Shown one piece after another: positions 5,071-8,178 of a DNA stretch of 8,178 bases. Numbering within the stretch: position 1 is the first letter of the stretch; every line of letters begins with the position of its first letter. The DNA comes from JAGVWJ01 sp964588555. GTDB taxonomy: Archaea; Micrarchaeota; Micrarchaeia; Anstonellales; Bilamarchaeaceae. Both the position numbers and the translations under genes were made by a program. Location: assembly GCA_964588555.1 (NCBI GenBank), contig CAZPPT010000023.1:1-8178 (forward strand), given 5' to 3'. The notes beneath the pieces were generated by a model, which made no database searches, had not been told where the DNA came from, and saw only the letters and a program-made list of their open reading frames with translations.

Positions 5071-6294
5071 ATGGTCTACATGAATACAGATGCTATTAAA
5101 GGGGAATTTCCGCTTTTTAGAAATAATACTGGCATGGCGTACCTTGATTCGGCCGCAACGAGCCAAAAACCGCGTGCCGTCCTTGATGCGATGGATGCAT
5201 ATTATGAGAAATGTAACGCGAATGTTCATCGCGGCGTGTACAAAATAAGCGAAGAGGCGACAAGGCACTACGAAGGGACCCGGGAAGCGGTGCGGAGTTT
5301 CATCGGTGCAAAAAACAATAACGAAATAATATATACGCGTGGAACAACCGAATCGATTAACCTCGTGATGCGCGGCCACGGTGAGCGATTCATCAGGGCG
5401 GGCGACAAAATCGTAACAACAATCATGGAGCACCATAGTAACTTCGTACCCTGGCAGGAACTTGCTAAAAGAAAAAAGGCGAAGTTCGAGATTATTGATA
5501 TTGATGAGAACGGTGGGTTAAAGAAAGGAGAATTGGCGGAAAAAATACGGGGTGCAAAAATTGTTGCAGTAACGCATGCGTCAAACGTACTTGGAACCAT
5601 TAATGAAATACGGGAAATATGTACCATGGCACGCGAGGAAGGTGCGGTTTCTGTCATCGACGGGGCGCAAAGTGTTCCGCATATGGCAGTTGATGTGCAA
5701 AAAATTGGTTGCGATTTTCTTGCGTTCTCCTCCCACAAGATGCTTGGCCCGACGGGAATTGGGATTCTCTACGGAAGGGAAGAGCTTCTTGAAAGGATGG
5801 ACCCGTTTTTATTTGGCGGCGAGATGATTTCGGAAGTGCATAGAGACAATAGTAAATGGAATAGATTACCGTATAAGTTTGAGGCCGGAACAATGCCAAT
5901 TGCTGAAGTTGTTGGGTTAGGAGCAGCAATTAAGTATCTTAAAAAGGTTGGAATGGATACGATACGGGAGCATGAAATCGAACTAACAAAATATGCGCTC
6001 GAGCAAATTAAAAGTATAAAAAACGTTCGCGTATTCGGGCCAACCGATCCGAAAAAACGGGGCGGCGTACTTAGTTTCGAGCTCAAGGGAATACATGGCC
6101 ATGATGTTGCAACGGTGTTCGATGAATACAAAATTGCAATACGAAGTGGCCATCATTGTGCCATGCCGCTCCATGAACGGCTTGAAGTACCGGCAACTGC
6201 GCGTGCAAGTTTCTATGTATATAATGATAAACAAGATGTGGATCGATTTATCGAAGCGTTAAAAGAATGTAAAAAACTATTCAAGGTTGCGTAA
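5071..6294 (+). CDS. sufS: SufS-type cysteine desulfurase
   Basis: This is a pyridoxal-phosphate enzyme, 407 residues, that removes sulfur from L-cysteine as an enzyme-bound persulfide and yields alanine. It provides sulfur for the SUF machinery. It has the class V aminotransferase landmarks YLDSAATSQKP (24-34), NVHRGVYKIS (51-60), RGTTESINLV (90-99), MEHHSNFVPW (119-128) with the His that stacks on PLP, VIDGAQSVPH (195-204) with D197, SSHKMLGPTGIG (220-231) with PLP Lys223, and RSGHHCAMPL (358-367) with catalytic Cys363. The RxGHHC context marks the SufS (group II) subfamily, not IscS/NifS. The ATG directly follows the sufC stop (TAGATG), so translation is probably coupled. A second in-frame ATG at 5080 is an alternative start. 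Its likely acceptor, SufU, is two genes downstream. Confidence 0.96.
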   Translation: MVYMNTDAIKGEFPLFRNNTGMAYLDSAATSQKPRAVLDAMDAYYEKCNANVHRGVYKISEEATRHYEGTREAVRSFIGAKNNNEIIYTRGTTESINLVMRGHGERFIRAGDKIVTTIMEHHSNFVPWQELAKRKKAKFEIIDIDENGGLKKGELAEKIRGAKIVAVTHASNVLGTINEIREICTMAREEGAVSVIDGAQSVPHMAVDVQKIGCDFLAFSSHKMLGPTGIGILYGREELLERMDPFLFGGEMISEVHRDNSKWNRLPYKFEAGTMPIAEVVGLGAAIKYLKKVGMDTIREHEIELTKYALEQIKSIKNVRVFGPTDPKKRGGVLSFELKGIHGHDVATVFDEYKIAIRSGHHCAMPLHERLEVPATARASFYVYNDKQDVDRFIEALKECKKLFKVA

Positions 6295-6747
6295 ATGATA
6301 ACGATGCGAAAAGCAACAAATGAAGACCTGCCAAAAATAAAAGAGCTAATAAGATCAGTACTTGAAGAATTTAACATATCAAATCTTTTAGGCGCGGAAA
6401 AAAAGATAGTTGATTTGGAAAAAGAATATTTCAAAAATCGAGGTACGTTTCTTGTTGCGCTAGACAGCCAAACAATAATCGGGACGATCGCAATTGGAAA
6501 TTTTGAACAGATTACTCCAAAACGCGCACGTGTTGAGCGATTCTATGTTGATAAAAAATATCGAGGCAAAGGAGTAGGGAAAAAATTGATGGGCGAGGTG
6601 ATTCAAGAAGCCCAAGCACTTGGGTATAATGACATTATATGCGGATCCGAACACGAGTTTACCCGGGCGCATACGGCGTATGTAGCAGCGGGATTTACCG
6701 AGTATCGCCGCGATGAAAAGTGCATCTATTTTAAGAAAGAACTATAA
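6295..6747 (+). CDS. GNAT-family N-acetyltransferase inside the suf operon
   Basis: This 150-residue single-domain GNAT protein is predicted to move an acetyl group from acetyl-CoA to an amine; the substrate is unknown. It has the N-terminal strand MITMRKATNEDLPKIKELI (1-19), a central beta strand FLVALDSQTIIGTIAIGNF, motif A VERFYVDKKYRGKGVGKKLM (80-99) with the acetyl-CoA pyrophosphate loop R90-G-K-G-V-G95, and the late AAGFTEYRRD (131-140) typical of motif B. The ATG abuts the sufS stop (TAAATG); a second ATG at 6304 is possible. Its first half looks richer in A than the neighbours. The position between sufS and sufU with no spacing indicates co-expression with Fe-S assembly. A direct link to that pathway is inference. 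It could equally be an ArgA/RimI-like enzyme of unrelated substrate. Confidence 0.85.
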   Translation: MITMRKATNEDLPKIKELIRSVLEEFNISNLLGAEKKIVDLEKEYFKNRGTFLVALDSQTIIGTIAIGNFEQITPKRARVERFYVDKKYRGKGVGKKLMGEVIQEAQALGYNDIICGSEHEFTRAHTAYVAAGFTEYRRDEKCIYFKKEL

Positions 6748-6758
6748 AAGGTTAAGCT

Positions 6759-7148
6759 ATGGCAAGCGAAGACATTTACCAGGACTTCATTCTTGAGTTA
6801 TACAAGGACCCGATCAACTTTGGAAAGCTTGAGAACGCCACGCACCAAGCTGAAAGCTACAATTCGCTTTGTGGCGACCGTGTAACGCTATTTTTAAAAA
6901 TTGAGGATGGGCGCGTACGCGAGGCGAAATTTATAGGGAGCGGCTGCGCAATCAGCCAGGCAACTGCATCACTTCTGACGGAAGAGATCAAAGAGAAAAC
7001 AATTAGTGAGCTTCTAAAAATGCAAAAAGAAGACGTCCTTAAACTGATAAAAATCGACCTTTCGAAAAACCCCTCCCGATTAAAATGTGCGCTTATGGGG
7101 TTGGAGGTTTTGAAAAAGGCAATTGGTGATAAAAATGCGCATGCATAA
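6759..7148 (+). CDS. sufU: SufU/IscU-type Fe-S scaffold or sulfur acceptor, short form
   Basis: This 129-residue cytoplasmic protein should accept persulfide sulfur from SufS, as SufU does, or hold a nascent cluster, as IscU does. The three conserved cysteines are present: C38 in SLCGD with Asp40, C63 in GSGCAISQA and C110 in RLKCALMG. The GCAIS and RxKCA contexts and the N-terminal LYKDPINFGKL match SufU. The spacing C63-C110 (47 residues) is nearer IscU than B. subtilis SufU (C66-C128), so the loop inserted in bacterial SufU is absent. The IscU His-Cys pair and LPPVK segment are also absent. The start ATG at 6759 lies 11 nt after the GNAT stop, with AGGTT upstream. The last 14 nt overlap the next gene. 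Family assignment is strong; the SufU-versus-IscU role is open. Confidence 0.92.
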   Translation: MASEDIYQDFILELYKDPINFGKLENATHQAESYNSLCGDRVTLFLKIEDGRVREAKFIGSGCAISQATASLLTEEIKEKTISELLKMQKEDVLKLIKIDLSKNPSRLKCALMGLEVLKKAIGDKNAHA

Positions 7149-7584
7149 CCCCGTTACTGCGTGGAGGATGTACCGATTAAGACAAATGTCAACCTTGGCA
7201 AGATATGAGCCGATCCTAGAGAAAAAACCTTCTGGAAAGCCCCGGCCGATGTTGACACAGGATGCAGAAGCATATGTCCGCTCAATTGAACGAATCTCCG
7301 GTTCGGAGGGCGTATCCGCCATGAGATATTTTAATAAGCAAATGCATTGGAAGAAAAAGATGCGCCGGCTAACGCTAACCGGATTCATCTGTTTAACGGC
7401 AGCAATACCGATCCGCCATTTCATAGACGTGGATTCAGCGGCGATCATTGCTGCAACAATTACGGGAATAGCAGTAGGGCACGGGATTACAAATGAATGG
7501 CACAAAAAAAGATTCCTTGATGCGCTTGGGAAAGTCGGGCCGTGGATCATGATGAATGTTAATCACAACAAACCCCCTATTTAA
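7135..7584 (+). CDS. Small protein with two predicted membrane helices, unknown function
   Basis: I do not recognise this 149-residue protein. The N-terminal ~75 residues are basic and probably cytoplasmic (MRMHNPVTAWRMYRLRQMST at the start, then a helix around TQDAEAYVRSIERI). A cluster HWKKKMRR (71-78) precedes a hydrophobic stretch at about 79-97. A short polar turn DVD follows, then a second stretch at about 100-118 (SAAIIAATITGIAVGHGI), then a C-terminal tail with WHKKRF. This reads as a helical hairpin with both ends cytoplasmic by the positive-inside rule. The ATG at 7135 was chosen because GGTGAT at 7125-7130 is a strong SD 4 nt upstream. It overlaps the end of sufU by 14 nt, which implies coupled translation. 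ATG at 7141 and TTG at 7123 are alternatives. It ends 4 nt before the convergent E2 gene's stop. Confidence 0.7.
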   Translation: MRMHNPVTAWRMYRLRQMSTLARYEPILEKKPSGKPRPMLTQDAEAYVRSIERISGSEGVSAMRYFNKQMHWKKKMRRLTLTGFICLTAAIPIRHFIDVDSAAIIAATITGIAVGHGITNEWHKKRFLDALGKVGPWIMMNVNHNKPPI

Positions 7585-7588
7585 GCAG

Positions 7589-8176
7589 TCACTCGTTTAT
7601 GAGCAACAGCCCCGGATCCTCAAGATGCTTTTTAATATACGTTACAAACCGTGCAGCCTGCGCGCCGTCAATAACGCGGTGGTCAAAGGTTATTGAAACG
7701 TTCATTATCTTCCGTATCTCGGCCTCATCTTTTACGACAGTCACCCGATCCTGGATCTTATACACGCCAAGAATTGCAACTTCAGGGTAATTGATGATGG
7801 GGGTTGCAAATATGCCGCCCGCGCTTCCGATATTGGTGATCGTGCAGGAACCGCCGCGCATCTGGTCTATGGCAAGTTTGCGAGTACGCGCTTTTTCTGC
7901 CAGGTCTTGTATTTCATGCGCGATTTCAAGTACTGTTTTTTTGTCGGCATTCTTAACCACGGGGACCATAAGCCCTTCTTCCGTATCTACCGCAATTCCA
8001 ATGTTGTAATATTTCTTAACTACGATTTCCTGTTTTTCTTCGTCCAAACTTGAGTTAAAAACAGGAAATGCCTTAAGTGCCGCGACAAGTGCCTTGATAA
8101 TAAATGGCATGTAGGTAAGCTTGATGCCCTGCGCTTGGGCAAGCGGCTTGTCCTTTTCACGGTGCGCTGCAAGGCT
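7589..8176 (-). CDS. 2-oxoacid dehydrogenase E2 (dihydrolipoamide acyltransferase), C-terminal catalytic domain, cut by right edge
   Basis: The last 195 codons of an E2 enzyme, which transfers an acyl group from lipoyl-lysine to coenzyme A in pyruvate- or branched-chain-type 2-oxoacid dehydrogenase complexes. The frame stays open to the window edge (...SLAAHREKDKPLAQ), so the lipoyl and peripheral-subunit-binding domains, if present, lie beyond 8178. Catalytic-domain landmarks are YMPFIIKALVAALKAFPVFN, YYNIGIAVDTEEGLMVPVVK, TITNIGSAGGIFATPIINYP, EVAILGVYKIQDR and the active-site FDHRVIDGAQAARF with catalytic His (codon 7681-7679) and Asp (7669-7667). The methionine at 8110 is internal, not a start. 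The substrate cannot be told from this domain. It converges on the small membrane-protein gene with only 4 bp between stops and no visible T-rich terminator. Confidence 0.95.
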   Translation of the reverse strand, partial: SLAAHREKDKPLAQAQGIKLTYMPFIIKALVAALKAFPVFNSSLDEEKQEIVVKKYYNIGIAVDTEEGLMVPVVKNADKKTVLEIAHEIQDLAEKARTRKLAIDQMRGGSCTITNIGSAGGIFATPIINYPEVAILGVYKIQDRVTVVKDEAEIRKIMNVSITFDHRVIDGAQAARFVTYIKKHLEDPGLLLINE

Positions 8177-8178
8177 TG

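Noticed and set aside
5268..5738. Minus-strand open frame of 156 codons over sufS
   Set aside because: It is antisense to an intact cysteine desulfurase with all catalytic motifs.
1..8178. CRISPR array, insertion sequence, prophage or defence system
   Set aside because: No spaced direct repeats, transposase or integrase motifs, terminal inverted repeats or nuclease/helicase genes were seen. The window is housekeeping plus Fe-S assembly.

Overview
The window is archaeal. The minus strand carries archaeal/eukaryotic-type translation and transcription genes (eL18, uL13, uS9, RNA polymerase subunit Rpo10, uS2), a tRNA gene with a bulge-helix-bulge (BHB) intron and no encoded CCA, AT-rich TATA-like promoter elements, and Shine-Dalgarno (SD) matches of the GGTGAT/GTGATC type. 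The phylum cannot be fixed from the sequence. The compact gene packing, the lysine/glutamate/proline-rich tail on uS9 and the non-canonical tRNA intron would fit a small-genome (DPANN-type) archaeon, but this is inference.

Layout. Positions 1-2036 (minus strand, read right to left): eL18, uL13, uS9, rpoN (Rpo10), an intron-containing tRNA-Pro(GGG), then the start of uS2, which runs off the left edge. This is the classic archaeal ribosomal protein/RNA polymerase cluster, but rpoK and enolase, often found between rpoN and uS2, are absent and the tRNA lies there instead. Positions 2037-2123 are the intergenic leader of that cluster. Positions 2124-4260 (minus) are sufB and a short sufD. Positions 4261-4332 form a shared divergent promoter with one symmetric TATA-like element and an inverted repeat ATTTAGG-CATA-CCTAAAT. 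Positions 4333-7584 (plus) are sufC, sufS, a GNAT acetyltransferase, a short SufU/IscU-type scaffold and a small two-helix membrane protein, all abutting or overlapping. Positions 7589-8178 (minus) hold the C-terminal catalytic part of a 2-oxoacid dehydrogenase E2, cut by the right edge.

Function. The centre is a near-complete SUF iron-sulfur cluster assembly locus. SufS takes sulfur from cysteine. SufU accepts it or acts as the scaffold. SufB, SufC and SufD form the ATPase-driven assembly complex. sufC is split from sufBD by divergent transcription. The inverted repeat in the shared promoter resembles DtxR/IdeR-type metal-repressor half-sites, which suggests iron-responsive control of both arms.

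The most striking item is the tRNA-Pro gene. Its full cloverleaf forms only if a 46-nt intron is removed from inside the T-loop (position 59/60), and the junction folds into a textbook BHB motif.
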